A stretch of 64,000 nucleotides of DNA from JAQUBU01 sp036677685 (GCA_036677685.1 JAVBWA010000010.1:56838-120837); one strand, 5' to 3'. Shown: positions 53,201 to 62,403, counted from the first letter of the stretch. Notes: generated by a model not told the origin, from the letters alone. Numbers and translations are program-made.

Positions 53201-55360
53201 ATGGGTCTTACAAACCGGTCTACCGGTGCGGTCGTGCTGGAAAGCGGCTTCGGGTTTGTACGACGGTCTGCCCCCGATGAAAAGATCATAGCCTTGGCGG
53301 GAAACCCTAATGTGGGCAAAAGCACGGTATTTAACAACCTTACCGGACTGAAGCAGCATACCGGGAACTGGCCCGGGAAAACCGTAAGCAATGCCCAGGG
53401 AAGATATAAATGCCGGGAAAAAAACTTCATTATGGTGGACATACCGGGCACTTATTCACTGATGGCCAATTCCCCGGAGGAAGCGATTGCCCGCGATTTT
53501 GTCTGTTTTGGCAATCCTGATGTTACCCTGATTGTGACTGATGCCACCTGCCTGGAAAGAAATTTAAACCTGGTTCTGCAAACTCTGGAAATCACGGATA
53601 AGGTTGTAGTCTGTGTTAATCTTATGGATGAAGCCAAAAGAAAGAAAATAGATATAAATATTAAAGAATTGTCCAACCGCCTGGGGGTGCCGGTGATCCC
53701 CACCAACGCCCAAAGCAGCAAAGGCCTTGATGAACTGATGAACGCGGTTTATGATGTTGCCAGCCGGGAGAAAGTCTCAAAACTACTACAAATCACCTAT
53801 GATCAGGAAATTGAAGAGGCCATAAAAATGCTGGAGCCTAAAATAAGGGAACTGACCGCCGGGAAAATCAATAGCCGCTGGATTGCCCTGAAGCTGCTGG
53901 ATAGTGATCCGGCCTTGCTGAAATCACTAAATACCTACCTGGGCTTTGCTCTTATGGATGATGCCAAAATAAGCGGGCAGCTTGATCTTGCCAGAGAGCA
54001 TCTGTCCGCCAGCGGAATCCCGCCGTCTGAACTACGGGACCGGACTGTTGCTCGGCTGGTGGGTCTGGCTGAAGAAATCAGCAGTCAGACGGTAGCTTTC
54101 GAAGACCAGCAATATAACCGGACCGACCGCAAAATAGACAGTATCATTACTTCCCGAATCCTTGGCATACCTATCATGCTGGCCCTGTTGTCTTTGATTT
54201 TCTGGATTACCATTACCGGGGCCAATATCCCTTCCGATATTATTGCGAACGTTCTTTTCGGTCTTGAATCAAAATTAACCGGATGGTTTGTGCGGGCGGG
54301 TGCTCCGGAATGGCTGCACGGTATACTGGTACTTGGCATGTACCGCACCATGGCCTGGGTGGTTTCGGTGATGCTGCCCCCCATGGCCATATTCTTTCCC
54401 CTGTTCACGCTTCTGGAAGATCTGGGTTACCTGCCCCGGGTAGCCTTCAACCTCGATAACTTCTTTAAAAGGGCCTGTGCCCATGGCAAGCAGGCTTTAA
54501 CCATGTGCATGGGTTTCGGATGTAATGCCGCCGGAGTTATCGGCTGCCGAATTATCGATTCACCCCGGGAACGGCTGATAGCGACTTTGACCAATGTTTT
54601 CGTACCCTGCAATGGCCGTTTTCCAACCCTGATTGTAATAAGCACGGTTTTTATGGGCGGATTGGCCAGCGGCGCTTTGTCTTCCCTGGTTTCGACGTTT
54701 GCCCTTACCTGCATAATCTTGCTGGGAATTTTTATGACCTTGCTGGTTGCCCGTATCCTATCCAAAACAGTGCTTAAAGGTTTGCCATCTTCTTTTACCC
54801 TGGAATTGCCGCCCTACCGTAAACCTCAAATCGGGAGCATCATTGTCCGCTCCATCTTCGACCGGACCATATTTGTGCTGGGACGTGCAGTTGGTATTGC
54901 GGCACCAGCCGGTATGGTAATCTGGCTGATGGCTAATATTACGGTGGGGAGTACCAGCCTTTTAACCTACTGTGCCAATTTCCTGGACCCCTTCGGCAAA
55001 TTGCTGGGTATGGACGGTTATATAATAATGGCTTTTATCCTGGGTCTGCCGGCCAATGAAATCGTAGTGCCAATTCTCATTATGAGCTATATGACCTCCG
55101 GCTCCATACTGGAGCTTAATAGCCTGGGGGAATTGCGAACGCTTCTGATGAACCATGGCTGGACCTGGATCACCGGGGTATGTGTTATGCTGTTTTCTTT
55201 AATGCATTTCCCCTGCGGCACCACCCTTCTGACCATAAAAAAAGAAACCCAGAGCCTCAAATGGACCCTGGCCTCCTTTGCCATACCTACGGCTGCCGGT
55301 ATTATTTTCTGTCTTCTGGTAGCCAACGGGGCGCGGCTGCTGATGCTTCTGGCTAATTAG
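53201..55360 (+). CDS. feoB: FeoB, ferrous iron transporter
   Basis: A 719-residue ferrous iron permease with an N-terminal GTPase domain (about 25-190: G1 GNPNVGKST, G3 DIPGTYSL, G4 NLMDEAKRK) and a polytopic membrane domain (about 310-719) carrying MAWVVSVMLPPMAIFFPLFTLLEDLGYLPRVA, the CMGFGCNAAGV Gate motif and LPANEIVVPI. Length and motifs are ordinary. AGGAGG 7 nt before the ATG. It follows feoA but with a MITE between them. A possible short hairpin CACGG-AACAA-CCGTG follows the stop. Confidence 0.96.
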   Translation: MGLTNRSTGAVVLESGFGFVRRSAPDEKIIALAGNPNVGKSTVFNNLTGLKQHTGNWPGKTVSNAQGRYKCREKNFIMVDIPGTYSLMANSPEEAIARDFVCFGNPDVTLIVTDATCLERNLNLVLQTLEITDKVVVCVNLMDEAKRKKIDINIKELSNRLGVPVIPTNAQSSKGLDELMNAVYDVASREKVSKLLQITYDQEIEEAIKMLEPKIRELTAGKINSRWIALKLLDSDPALLKSLNTYLGFALMDDAKISGQLDLAREHLSASGIPPSELRDRTVARLVGLAEEISSQTVAFEDQQYNRTDRKIDSIITSRILGIPIMLALLSLIFWITITGANIPSDIIANVLFGLESKLTGWFVRAGAPEWLHGILVLGMYRTMAWVVSVMLPPMAIFFPLFTLLEDLGYLPRVAFNLDNFFKRACAHGKQALTMCMGFGCNAAGVIGCRIIDSPRERLIATLTNVFVPCNGRFPTLIVISTVFMGGLASGALSSLVSTFALTCIILLGIFMTLLVARILSKTVLKGLPSSFTLELPPYRKPQIGSIIVRSIFDRTIFVLGRAVGIAAPAGMVIWLMANITVGSTSLLTYCANFLDPFGKLLGMDGYIIMAFILGLPANEIVVPILIMSYMTSGSILELNSLGELRTLLMNHGWTWITGVCVMLFSLMHFPCGTTLLTIKKETQSLKWTLASFAIPTAAGIIFCLLVANGARLLMLLAN

Positions 55361-55421
55361 CACGGAACAACCGTGTTGTGGTGGTATCCGTCCTGCTATG
55401 TGCAATTGGGATAATACGGGG

Positions 55422-56117
55422 TTAGGTTGATTTTTGCTGCTTCTCCTGCCAGATTTGCCTGCCCATAACCACCGCGGCGCTCAGCGCAAATAGGATCAAC
55501 AGTGCGAACACAAACGTCCTGACGCTTCCTACCAGCATATCGCCTACATATGAATAGACAAGGGTAGCCGGCAATTGCCCCAGGCCGGTAGCCCAGAAAA
55601 ACTCCCAGAAGCCCATGGCGGTTAATCCAGCCGCATAGCTGACTATATCAAAAGATATAAATGGCAGCAGGCGGGCGATTAGAACTGCCCATTTTCCGTA
55701 TTTCTCGAAAAAGACATCGATTTCTTTTAATGATTGGCGGGTGCTAAACTTCTCGACCACCGAACGTCCATAGAGGCGGGCGATGGCATAACACAGGGCA
55801 GCCCCGGCCATGGCGCTGCTCCAGGATAATATTGCCCCTTTGACCCAGCCAAACAATCCGGCATTGGCAAAAGTAATTATAAAAGCGGGTAAAGGCGCCA
55901 AAAGCGACTGCAGAACCATCAACAGGAAAGAGACTATAGGTGCCCAGATTCCAAAAGAAAGGATATATTCCCGGGCGGCCGGGACGTTTACCATGGAAAT
56001 AATAAATACCGCCTGATTTATCGCTTGTTTGACCGGACCTACCAGATAATAGAGCAATAGCGGAAGGATAATAACGGCTATTTTAAACCACCAGGTGTTC
56101 CATATCTTTCCTTTCAC
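55422..56117 (-). CDS. TVP38/TMEM64 (VTT domain) membrane protein
   Basis: A 231-residue polytopic membrane protein with VTT features: LLAPLPAFIITFANAGLFGWVKGAILSWSSAMAGAALCYAIARLYGR then ARLLPFISFDIVSYAAGLTAMG. I take GTG 56117 as the start: AGGAGGG lies 5-6 nt upstream, and the longer frame runs into the end of the radical SAM gene. It is the last gene of the cluster running from 59907. VTT proteins act in lipid movement or envelope homeostasis; here it may serve the lipid or glycan pathway suggested by the upstream glycosyltransferases. Confidence 0.85.
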   Translation of the reverse strand: MKGKIWNTWWFKIAVIILPLLLYYLVGPVKQAINQAVFIISMVNVPAAREYILSFGIWAPIVSFLLMVLQSLLAPLPAFIITFANAGLFGWVKGAILSWSSAMAGAALCYAIARLYGRSVVEKFSTRQSLKEIDVFFEKYGKWAVLIARLLPFISFDIVSYAAGLTAMGFWEFFWATGLGQLPATLVYSYVGDMLVGSVRTFVFALLILFALSAAVVMGRQIWQEKQQKST

Positions 56118-56143
56118 ATTAACCCTCCTTTCTGTGAAAAACC

Positions 56144-57145
56144 CTATCTTCCAAAGAAGCGGGACGGCCCCTCCAGTACCTTCCACTCGGCCTCGGCCAG
56201 TATATTCCGGCAGCGCTTCATATCGAATCCCCTGCTGCTTTCGGTTTCCTCCACCACATCACGGGGGTTGGCCCCCGCTTCGGCCCAGAGTAAATTAGCC
56301 CCGGCCTGGGCTCCTGTTACATTGGGTTCGTGTGTGCAATTACCTGCAATTCCATAACCCATAGCCAACCGGACTACGGCCAGAATATGAGCCATCCGGG
56401 CCTCGCTGGTCATTCCATGCCTGCATAATTCGGTATCGGGGATATTAATCCGGCGCATAGCTCCGCTGAAGACCGGACGGGCTTCCCGGGCTATCACGGT
56501 TTTTTGCACCAGTTCATCCAGGCTGTGTTCAGGTCCGACCGGTTCCACACAGGTGCCCAGCAACAAGCCGGCTGCCCGGGCGGCAGCAAAAGATTCCATT
56601 CGTTTTTTGGGATCGATCCGGGTAGCTATTCCCTCGCCAATTCTTAGTGCATGATATACGCCAATAAATCCAGCTTCTTTTAAAGCCAGCGCCTTTTCCC
56701 GATTAAAGTCTCCTATATTGGCAATCAGCGGAATATCTTTTCCCAAGCGTTCGTAAACCCGCGCGGCTATCTCCAGATAACTGGTAAAGCCAAGAGTGGC
56801 GGTAGCCATGAGATATATGGCATTAGCCCCTTGCTCCTTAAGGATAAGGCACTTGTCAATAATCTCCTCGGTCGGTTCCACATGCTGTTCGGTAAAAACC
56901 TTATTGGAGGCTGCAAAGGAACAAAAAGCGCAATTGCATGAGCACGGGCCGCTGTTGACCCCAACCTGGCCATGAACTTCGGCCATTCCTCCGGAACACT
57001 CCTCACTCATTTTCCGGCCCGCCCACTGGATGTAAAAAGATTCCTCACTAAGAAGCGGCACTGCATACAGAGCGTTTATCTCCTTATCCTCAATTATCCG
57101 ACCTGACAAAGCTTCATCAATTATCCTCTTAATAGTTGCATCCAT
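56144..57145 (-). CDS. BioB-like radical SAM enzyme
   Basis: A 333-residue radical SAM protein. The [4Fe-4S] motif Cx3Cx2C is CSCNCAFC (about residues 68-75) within GVNSGPCSCNCAFCSFAA. The rest follows the biotin synthase/HydE type barrel: GANAIYLMATATLGFTSYLE, PLIANIGDFN, GVYHALRIGEG, GTCVEPVGPEHS and a late CTHEPNVTGAQAGANLLWAEAGANPRD resembling the second cluster region of BioB. Its substrate is unknown; biotin synthase itself is unlikely, as no other biotin synthesis genes are present and biotin is imported. It is 1 nt from the next gene upstream, so firmly part of the glycosyltransferase operon. Confidence 0.88.
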   Translation of the reverse strand: MDATIKRIIDEALSGRIIEDKEINALYAVPLLSEESFYIQWAGRKMSEECSGGMAEVHGQVGVNSGPCSCNCAFCSFAASNKVFTEQHVEPTEEIIDKCLILKEQGANAIYLMATATLGFTSYLEIAARVYERLGKDIPLIANIGDFNREKALALKEAGFIGVYHALRIGEGIATRIDPKKRMESFAAARAAGLLLGTCVEPVGPEHSLDELVQKTVIAREARPVFSGAMRRINIPDTELCRHGMTSEARMAHILAVVRLAMGYGIAGNCTHEPNVTGAQAGANLLWAEAGANPRDVVEETESSRGFDMKRCRNILAEAEWKVLEGPSRFFGR

Positions 57146-57146
57146 A

Positions 57147-57869
57147 TTAAACCTCTCCCTTCTGTATGCCTGACTTTCCGATTAGATGTGCAGCGTATTT
57201 ATATGAGTCCAGTTCGCTATATTCCTTATGTATCAGACCCCGGTTATAAAATGATATAAGGTCCTCCCAGTCATCGATATCAGAATGCATGGGCAGCAGG
57301 CTGTGAACGATGCCATCTTGGACCGCAGCCCGCAAAGTCATACTAAGGACCTCCGGGGTGCTCCAGGGCATATCCTGAAACAGCGCTTTATGAACTTTTT
57401 TTATTGCCAGGAGATAATATCCCCCATCTTCCGCAGGGCCAATGACCAAATCATTCCTTTGCAGCAGGTGGACCCCGTCCTGGAGCAAAGCCGGGGTAAG
57501 ACAGGGCATGTCACTGCCCAGCAGTATAACCCCCTCATGATCGGGAAGTACTTCGCTAACGGCATTTAACATACGCTCTCCCAGTTGTACTCCCTTTTGT
57601 CTGCGCATTGTAAAATACCGGTAATCACCAAGTGTCAACTGCCAGGGATTAAAACCGGTTTCATGCGGTTCCAGTACACCTTCTTCAGGTACTGATCCGG
57701 TATAGTATAGATAAGCCGCCATCCCGGTGCTTCTGACTGCCCGGCAAATATCCCGGAGACAAGCCCGATGCAAAGCAGCACATTCCTCTCCGCTGAGTCT
57801 GCCCAATAAGCGGGTTTTGGTATAGCCCGGTTTAGGTATGCGGCTCATAATAATTACGGCGATTTTCAT
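57147..57869 (-). CDS. DUF2064 glycosyltransferase-fold protein (rSAM-associated transferase 1)
   Basis: A 240-residue protein of the TIGR04282 type: MKIAVIIMSRIPKPGYTKTRL at the N-terminus (nucleotide-binding loop), then VILLGSDMPCLTPALLQDGVHLL with the Asp-x-Pro metal site and DLVIGPAEDGGYYLLA. It has a nucleotidyl/glycosyl transferase fold. The family is known to occur with a TIGR04283 transferase and radical SAM enzymes, which is exactly the arrangement here: 2 nt to the next transferase gene upstream and 1 nt to the radical SAM gene downstream. Confidence 0.88.
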   Translation of the reverse strand: MKIAVIIMSRIPKPGYTKTRLLGRLSGEECAALHRACLRDICRAVRSTGMAAYLYYTGSVPEEGVLEPHETGFNPWQLTLGDYRYFTMRRQKGVQLGERMLNAVSEVLPDHEGVILLGSDMPCLTPALLQDGVHLLQRNDLVIGPAEDGGYYLLAIKKVHKALFQDMPWSTPEVLSMTLRAAVQDGIVHSLLPMHSDIDDWEDLISFYNRGLIHKEYSELDSYKYAAHLIGKSGIQKGEV

Positions 57870-57871
57870 AG

Positions 57872-58567
57872 CTAATCCTCATGGCCGGTATAATACCATT
57901 TAACAAGCTTTTCCGGTTTAATGCCCAGCCGGTACAATATCTTAACAACCTGCATTTTGATGATAGTACGCCAAACCCCGCGCCCGGTAAATCTCCGGGA
58001 ACTGCTGATAATTCGTCCTTTTAGCACTCTGGAGCGGCTGCTGTACCGCAAACGGTCAGATAGAGCAATATCCTCCAGAAAGGGAGTCGGGGGATACGGC
58101 CCCGCTTTATAAAACAATTCCCGGCCGCAAAATATGCCCTGGTCGCCATAGCAACTGCTGAAAAGAAGAGCACGCAGGTTTGACAAACCGGCAATAGTTT
58201 TGAAAATCATGGCCGTATTATCAAAGGCCAGGGAACAGCAGCCCCACTGATTTCCGGCAGCTACAGCCTGTCTGATTTCATCTATTAGCTGCGATTCGAT
58301 TAGCGAATCAGCATGTACAAAAAACAGTATTTCACCGGTGGCGGCATCGGCTCCGGCATTGAGCTGCGGTCCCCGCCCCCGTTTGCCTGATACAAATTGA
58401 ACGGGATACCTGCCACAAATCGCGGCTGTTTCATCGGTGCTGCCGCCATCGCTTACAATGACCTCGGTATATGGAATTGCATACAGATTTTGCAGCAGGT
58501 TTTCAATAAAATTCTCCTCATTCAGGGCTGGTATGATAATCGATACCAGTGAGGGTTCAGGCATCAA
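57872..58567 (-). CDS. Family 2 glycosyltransferase (rSAM-associated transferase 2)
   Basis: A 231-residue GT-A glycosyltransferase of the TIGR04283 group: VSIIIPALNEENFIENLLQNL, VSDGGSTDETAAI, GRGPQLNAGADAATGEILFFVHADS (metal-binding DxD variant HAD) and PFLEDIALSDRLR. A basic C-terminus (KMQVVKILYRLGIKPEKL) suggests membrane association. It forms a pair with the DUF2064 protein and overlaps the C_GCAxxG_C_C gene upstream by 11 nt. Confidence 0.9.
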   Translation of the reverse strand: MMPEPSLVSIIIPALNEENFIENLLQNLYAIPYTEVIVSDGGSTDETAAICGRYPVQFVSGKRGRGPQLNAGADAATGEILFFVHADSLIESQLIDEIRQAVAAGNQWGCCSLAFDNTAMIFKTIAGLSNLRALLFSSCYGDQGIFCGRELFYKAGPYPPTPFLEDIALSDRLRYSSRSRVLKGRIISSSRRFTGRGVWRTIIKMQVVKILYRLGIKPEKLVKWYYTGHED

Positions 58568-58973
58568 GGATGCCCTCCCATTCCTTTATAAGCATTTCGG
58601 CGGCCCGGCTGGTAAGTTCGATGCAAGCCCGGTTGCCGATATTAGCCAGAGAGCTGCGCCGCGATTTTATAACCCGGCAACAGGTAGCGCCGAATTGTTT
58701 TTTGAAGTCATCGTGCAGCTTCTGGGGCAGCTTGGTACCCAGGGGATGGGGAGTATGCTGTTGAAAAACTCCCGAAACCATTATCATCCCGGTCAGCGCT
58801 CCGCAACTGCAGCCGCTGCCCATACCGGCTCCGAACAGTGAAGCCGCAGATAAGATATCCTTGCCGACCGGCACCTGAAGGGCTTGGCTGGCAGCAGTAA
58901 TTACCGCCTGGCAACAGTTCCGGCCCGCTTTCATTTGTTCCTGCACTATTTTACTTGCTCTGGTATCAGACAT
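58557..58973 (-). CDS. C_GCAxxG_C_C family protein
   Basis: A 138-residue protein with the conserved Cys/Gly pattern of this family: RNCCQAVI (about 18-24), LFGAGMGSGCSCGALTGMIMVSG (about 46-68) and FGATCCRVI (about 93-101). Family members are thought to bind a metal or Fe-S cluster, often near redox enzymes; no function is proven. It overlaps the flippase-like gene upstream by 8 nt and the glycosyltransferase downstream by 11 nt, so it is an integral part of this operon. Confidence 0.88.
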   Translation of the reverse strand: MSDTRASKIVQEQMKAGRNCCQAVITAASQALQVPVGKDILSAASLFGAGMGSGCSCGALTGMIMVSGVFQQHTPHPLGTKLPQKLHDDFKKQFGATCCRVIKSRRSSLANIGNRACIELTSRAAEMLIKEWEGILDA

Positions 58974-59907
58974 CTGAAATCACTTCTTTCGAACGCTGCG
59001 TAAGCCAAATCCAGGCACCATAAAGGCTGCACAGGCTTACCAAAAATGCAAAAATCAACGAGGCGGCAAAAGCCGTACCTCTGGGGACGGCATATAAAGC
59101 AAGCAAGGCCACATAGGCTCCTTCCCGCAGCCCGTAGCCATTGATGCCAAAGGGCAGCATGGCGGCTACTGAAGCCAGCGGAACAATGTAAAGGGCTTCC
59201 CAGGCGCCCACTGTCCGTATATTCAGAGCCTGAAAAATACAACAGTTAACTCCTACCACCGCGACCTGAAAGGCTACGGACAATACGGTCACTCCTATTA
59301 TAGTGTGCCATTGACCATTCAGACGGCTGCCGTGAGCCTGTAAACCTTCACAGAAATCGAGTAGGCGCCCTGGCCGCTTTTCCATCCAGGCCGGCAACCG
59401 GCCGCGGGTAATGACCAGCATCAAAACCACACAAAACAAAATCAAAGCTGCAAATATTGACATTACCCGGTAATCCGGATGCAAGACCAGCAGCCCGCCG
59501 ATCAGGCCGGTAACCGCCAGACCCACCGTGGCCAGGATTCGTTCTATGATAACCGAGGCTGCAGCCCCGGGCGTATCGCCGCTCAACTCCCTTACCCTGA
59601 CGATGCGCATGGCATCTCCACCGATGCTGGAGGGCAGAAAATTATTGAAAAACTGGCCGATCCAATATGCCCTCCATAACTCGCACCAAGGTAAATCCAG
59701 GCCCTGAGCTTTTAAAATGCCCTGCCATTTATAGGTGCTTATCACTATAGATATGATAATCCAAGCGATGGCACCCATTATCCATTCCAGCCTAACGATT
59801 CTTAAGCTGGCAGCCAACTGGGACCAGTCTATGGTGCAAGCCAGCCAGGCCAGGAGGGAAACTGAGACCGCAGTTCTTAAAAGAATTTTGATGGTTTGCT
59901 TAGACAT
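58966..59907 (-). CDS. Lysylphosphatidylglycerol synthetase-type transmembrane (flippase-like) protein
   Basis: A 313-residue membrane protein with seven to eight helices, belonging to the UPF0104/LPG_synthase_TM family: WRAYWIGQFFNNFLPSSIGGDAMRI, ERILATVGLAVTGLIGG and AAMLPFGINGYGLREGAYVALL. Related domains flip or host lipid-linked substrates. It is the first gene of the tightly packed run flippase-like, C_GCAxxG, transferase 2, transferase 1, radical SAM, VTT, consistent with synthesis and transfer of a membrane glycoconjugate. Confidence 0.88.
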   Translation of the reverse strand: MSKQTIKILLRTAVSVSLLAWLACTIDWSQLAASLRIVRLEWIMGAIAWIIISIVISTYKWQGILKAQGLDLPWCELWRAYWIGQFFNNFLPSSIGGDAMRIVRVRELSGDTPGAAASVIIERILATVGLAVTGLIGGLLVLHPDYRVMSIFAALILFCVVLMLVITRGRLPAWMEKRPGRLLDFCEGLQAHGSRLNGQWHTIIGVTVLSVAFQVAVVGVNCCIFQALNIRTVGAWEALYIVPLASVAAMLPFGINGYGLREGAYVALLALYAVPRGTAFAASLIFAFLVSLCSLYGAWIWLTQRSKEVISDV

Positions 59908-60033
59908 AATTCTTTACCTGTCTGTGTTATTATACGAAATCCTGCATAGAAACGGCAATCTGCCAGTTGCCTGATGTAGCAACCAGCAGTAATTTGCCAA
60001 CTTATTGCGTGGTTATCCTGACCGACAAATAAT

Positions 60034-60990
60034 CTATTTTTCTACTTTGAGAGATTCATCTCCAGCCCATTCATAAAAAGATGCGTCATAATTACGCGCT
60101 TTTTCAAAACCTACCATACGCATCACCAAGGCCATATGGGCCGAACGTATTCCCGCCGTACAGTAAGTAACAATATCATCATCGGTTTTTAACCCGGCCG
60201 CAGTGAACATCTGCTTAAGTTGGTCGGAATCTTTCAGGGTATTGTCCTTGTTAAACATATTCTCAAAAGGAATGCTGATTGCTCCAGGCAGGTGCCCGCC
60301 GCGAGCCTCGCCGTAGTCGGTGGCTCCTGTATATTCTTTTTCGGAGCGGGAATCGACAATCTTGACCTTCCCTAGATTGTTCTTGATATATTCGGTGTCG
60401 GCAGTCAGGTTCTCGTCCAGGCTGGCGATGCTAAAGACTGCTGTGCTCGGCTTGGCGGCTTCCTGGCTGATTTCATTGTTGGCTGCCTCCCAGGCCGCAT
60501 AACCGCCGTCCAGCATTTTGGCGTCCTTTACTCCGGCCATCTTTAACATCCATAAAATACAGCCCTCTTCTCCCCAACCAGGCGGTTGCGCATATACAAT
60601 AACCGGTTTATCCCCGGATATCCCAAGTGCCCCGATTTTAGCCGCCAGTTCATCCTTTGGCAGCACTACCCCCCAGCCTGCTTCACCGGGTTTACCCTGC
60701 ATATTGCACCAGCTTTGCCAGGTAGCATTGACCGCACCTGGAATATGACCCTGGTTATAATCCTTGTCAGGCCGGGCGTCAATTATATTTACCTCGCTAA
60801 GGCTATCCTTTAACCATTGTACATCAACCATCAGTGTTGCTTTTTGGGCATCCATCTTAACCTCGGCGGTCTTTTCCGGAGCAACCTTTTCCGGTGTGGT
60901 CTGGGACTCGCTTCCCCCGCAGCCTGCAACACTTAACAGTAAGGCCAGCATCACAAACAGAGCGAGTATTTTTTCCTGTTTTACTTTCAC
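60034..60990 (-). CDS. Two-domain rhodanese (sulfurtransferase) lipoprotein
   Basis: A 318-residue exported sulfurtransferase. I place the start at GTG 60990 (VKVKQEKILALF): the ATG at 61008 lies within GGGGAGGACGGAGG, which is the ribosome-binding site itself. Signal peptide with lipobox LLSVAGC near residue 24, so it is anchored as a lipoprotein. Two rhodanese domains follow. The second has a normal active loop, YCTAGIRSAH; in the first, the loop position reads AQPPGWGEEGC without Cys at the catalytic place, as in typical two-domain rhodaneses. It moves sulfane sulfur outside the membrane; a related lipoprotein gene lies upstream. Confidence 0.9.
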   Translation of the reverse strand: MKVKQEKILALFVMLALLLSVAGCGGSESQTTPEKVAPEKTAEVKMDAQKATLMVDVQWLKDSLSEVNIIDARPDKDYNQGHIPGAVNATWQSWCNMQGKPGEAGWGVVLPKDELAAKIGALGISGDKPVIVYAQPPGWGEEGCILWMLKMAGVKDAKMLDGGYAAWEAANNEISQEAAKPSTAVFSIASLDENLTADTEYIKNNLGKVKIVDSRSEKEYTGATDYGEARGGHLPGAISIPFENMFNKDNTLKDSDQLKQMFTAAGLKTDDDIVTYCTAGIRSAHMALVMRMVGFEKARNYDASFYEWAGDESLKVEK

Positions 60991-61085
60991 TGCCTCCGTC
61001 CTCCCCATTTTGTCAATTAATAAATAAAGTCTACTGGAATACTAGTTATTCGTCAAATAACTGTTCGTTATATTGCACATTTAAC

Positions 61086-61136
61086 TCAAAAAAAACAAAT
61101 CCAACAACGCTTTCCAAGAAATCGTCGTTGGATTTT
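61086..61136 (-). terminator. Intrinsic terminator after the single-domain rhodanese gene
   Basis: On the minus strand AAATCCAACGACG... pairs with ...CGTTGTTGGATTT, followed by GTTTTTTTTG. Strong stem and T-run, between the two rhodanese lipoprotein genes, which are therefore separate units. Confidence 0.85.
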
Positions 61137-61307
61137 GCCTTTATTGCAGAACTAATGCCTAACCAGTACCCCGAAAGATTTTTCCATACACTCCGGTATA
61201 CATGGATAAATTATGGCTGTTCGTGATCCGGTTTAATTTCTATTGTTATTCCGCCATCATTGAGACCTTTCATAAAAATTAGCCGCATTGTGTCTACTTT
61301 TCCGGCT

Positions 61308-61850
61308 CTATTTTTCAATGGCAAAACCCGCTTCTTGCCAGGCTATAAATCCGCCGGGTACACGGTAAACATTTTTAAAGCCTTCTTGAAGCGCTATAAC
61401 AGCACCCACATCGCTTCTCGCACAACCCACAAAGCCGCAGTAAACAACGATGGGCTTTTCTTTATCGGTGCCCAAAAGCTTAATAAAGTCCGCCTTTTGT
61501 TCGTCAGTCGCATCTGCCATTCCGGTCTTGGGAAGTTCGGCATTTAACGCACCGGGAATATGGTTTTTAGTATAGAAATCGGCCGGCATGGTGTCAATGA
61601 TGATCATGTCCTTCTTTTCGCCGACCCATTTGTTCAGTTCCTCGGTCGATAGTATCTGATATTTTCCTGCTTCATAGTCCTTGATGAACTTTATGGTCGC
61701 TTTCTCAATGGCGACCTCGCTTCCATCAGGAGCCGTACCTGTTTTGCTGACTGCGGGCTTAGTGGCGTCTCCACCGGGGCTTGAGCAACCGGTAAAAACC
61801 AACATTGAGAAAGCCAATACAACTAGTAGTGCGAGATTCCTTTTTTTCAT
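61308..61850 (-). CDS. Single-domain rhodanese lipoprotein
   Basis: A 180-residue lipoprotein: signal peptide MKKRNLALLVVLAFSMLVFTGC with lipobox VFTGC (Cys21), a linker and one rhodanese domain (about 75-180) with LIIDTMPADFYTKNHIPGALN-like CH2A region and active loop VYCGFVGCARSD. Catalytic Cys is the one after VVY. The loop is longer than in E. coli GlpE and holds a second Cys, which may allow disulfide formation. GGAGGATGGGAG precedes the ATG. It likely transfers sulfur or acts on persulfides at the cell surface. Confidence 0.9.
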   Translation of the reverse strand: MKKRNLALLVVLAFSMLVFTGCSSPGGDATKPAVSKTGTAPDGSEVAIEKATIKFIKDYEAGKYQILSTEELNKWVGEKKDMIIIDTMPADFYTKNHIPGALNAELPKTGMADATDEQKADFIKLLGTDKEKPIVVYCGFVGCARSDVGAVIALQEGFKNVYRVPGGFIAWQEAGFAIEK

Positions 61851-62196
61851 CTCCCATCCTCCTTAATAATTATTTTATATATAAATTATACAGATATTTA
61901 ATACCAAAACACAACATTATATTATATTGCGCATCACATATGTTTATAATTTGTCGCTTGTCAAAATCAGCCTGCTTTGTTAAGAGGTCAAGCAGTTTTC
62001 TGTTACGCGGCTAAATTTACAGAAAAACCATATATCCAAGGGAGGATTCAATTCTCTTGTGTTTAAAAAGGATAGCAGAGGACTTAAACATATTCATTAT
62101 AAATTTTATACAGACATCATAAACCTTCCACCATTTTGTAGTATTATTTATATATGGAAAAATCGTTCGGAAGCTCAGCATCCTGAACCCGGATAT

Positions 62197-62379
62197 AACG
62201 AGGCGAAAGGATGTCCCCCGTTTTTTAAGCGGTCGGGTTCCTACTAACTAAACAGGCGGTGGGTTTTAATCCCCCGCCTCGTTGCAGCGGTTTGTTGCCC
62301 CCTACGGGGACCACTTATATTGATTCCCTTCGGGAATGATTAATTTGTGTTGAAACTGCTCCGCAGTTTCTTTCGATGC
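62197..62379 (+). repeat. Structured repeat element, copy 2, with extra hairpins
   Basis: AACGAGGCG (62197) pairs with CGCCTCGTT (ending 62283); internal blocks GGTTCCTA and AAACAGGCGG match copy 1. A stretch with two small hairpins (CCCC-TAC-GGGG and ATTCCC-TTC-GGGAAT) follows, then GAAACTGC-TCC-GCAGTTTC (62351-62370) as in copies 1 and 3. It lies just upstream of the Rossmann-MCP gene. It occupies the end of the 61851-62403 gap; I see no gene in the rest. Confidence 0.65.
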
Positions 62380-62403
62380 AAAAAAGAGAAAGGGGAGAAA
62401 ACC

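Noticed and set aside
62059..62247. 62-residue plus-strand ORF before the Rossmann-MCP gene
   Set aside because: The GGGAGG site is 13 nt from the GTG, and the frame runs into the structured repeat; no family resemblance.
62347..62403. Longer start for the Rossmann-MCP protein
   Set aside because: The extra 19 codons translate the repeat's terminal hairpin; ATG 62404 has a good ribosome site and begins the Rossmann fold.
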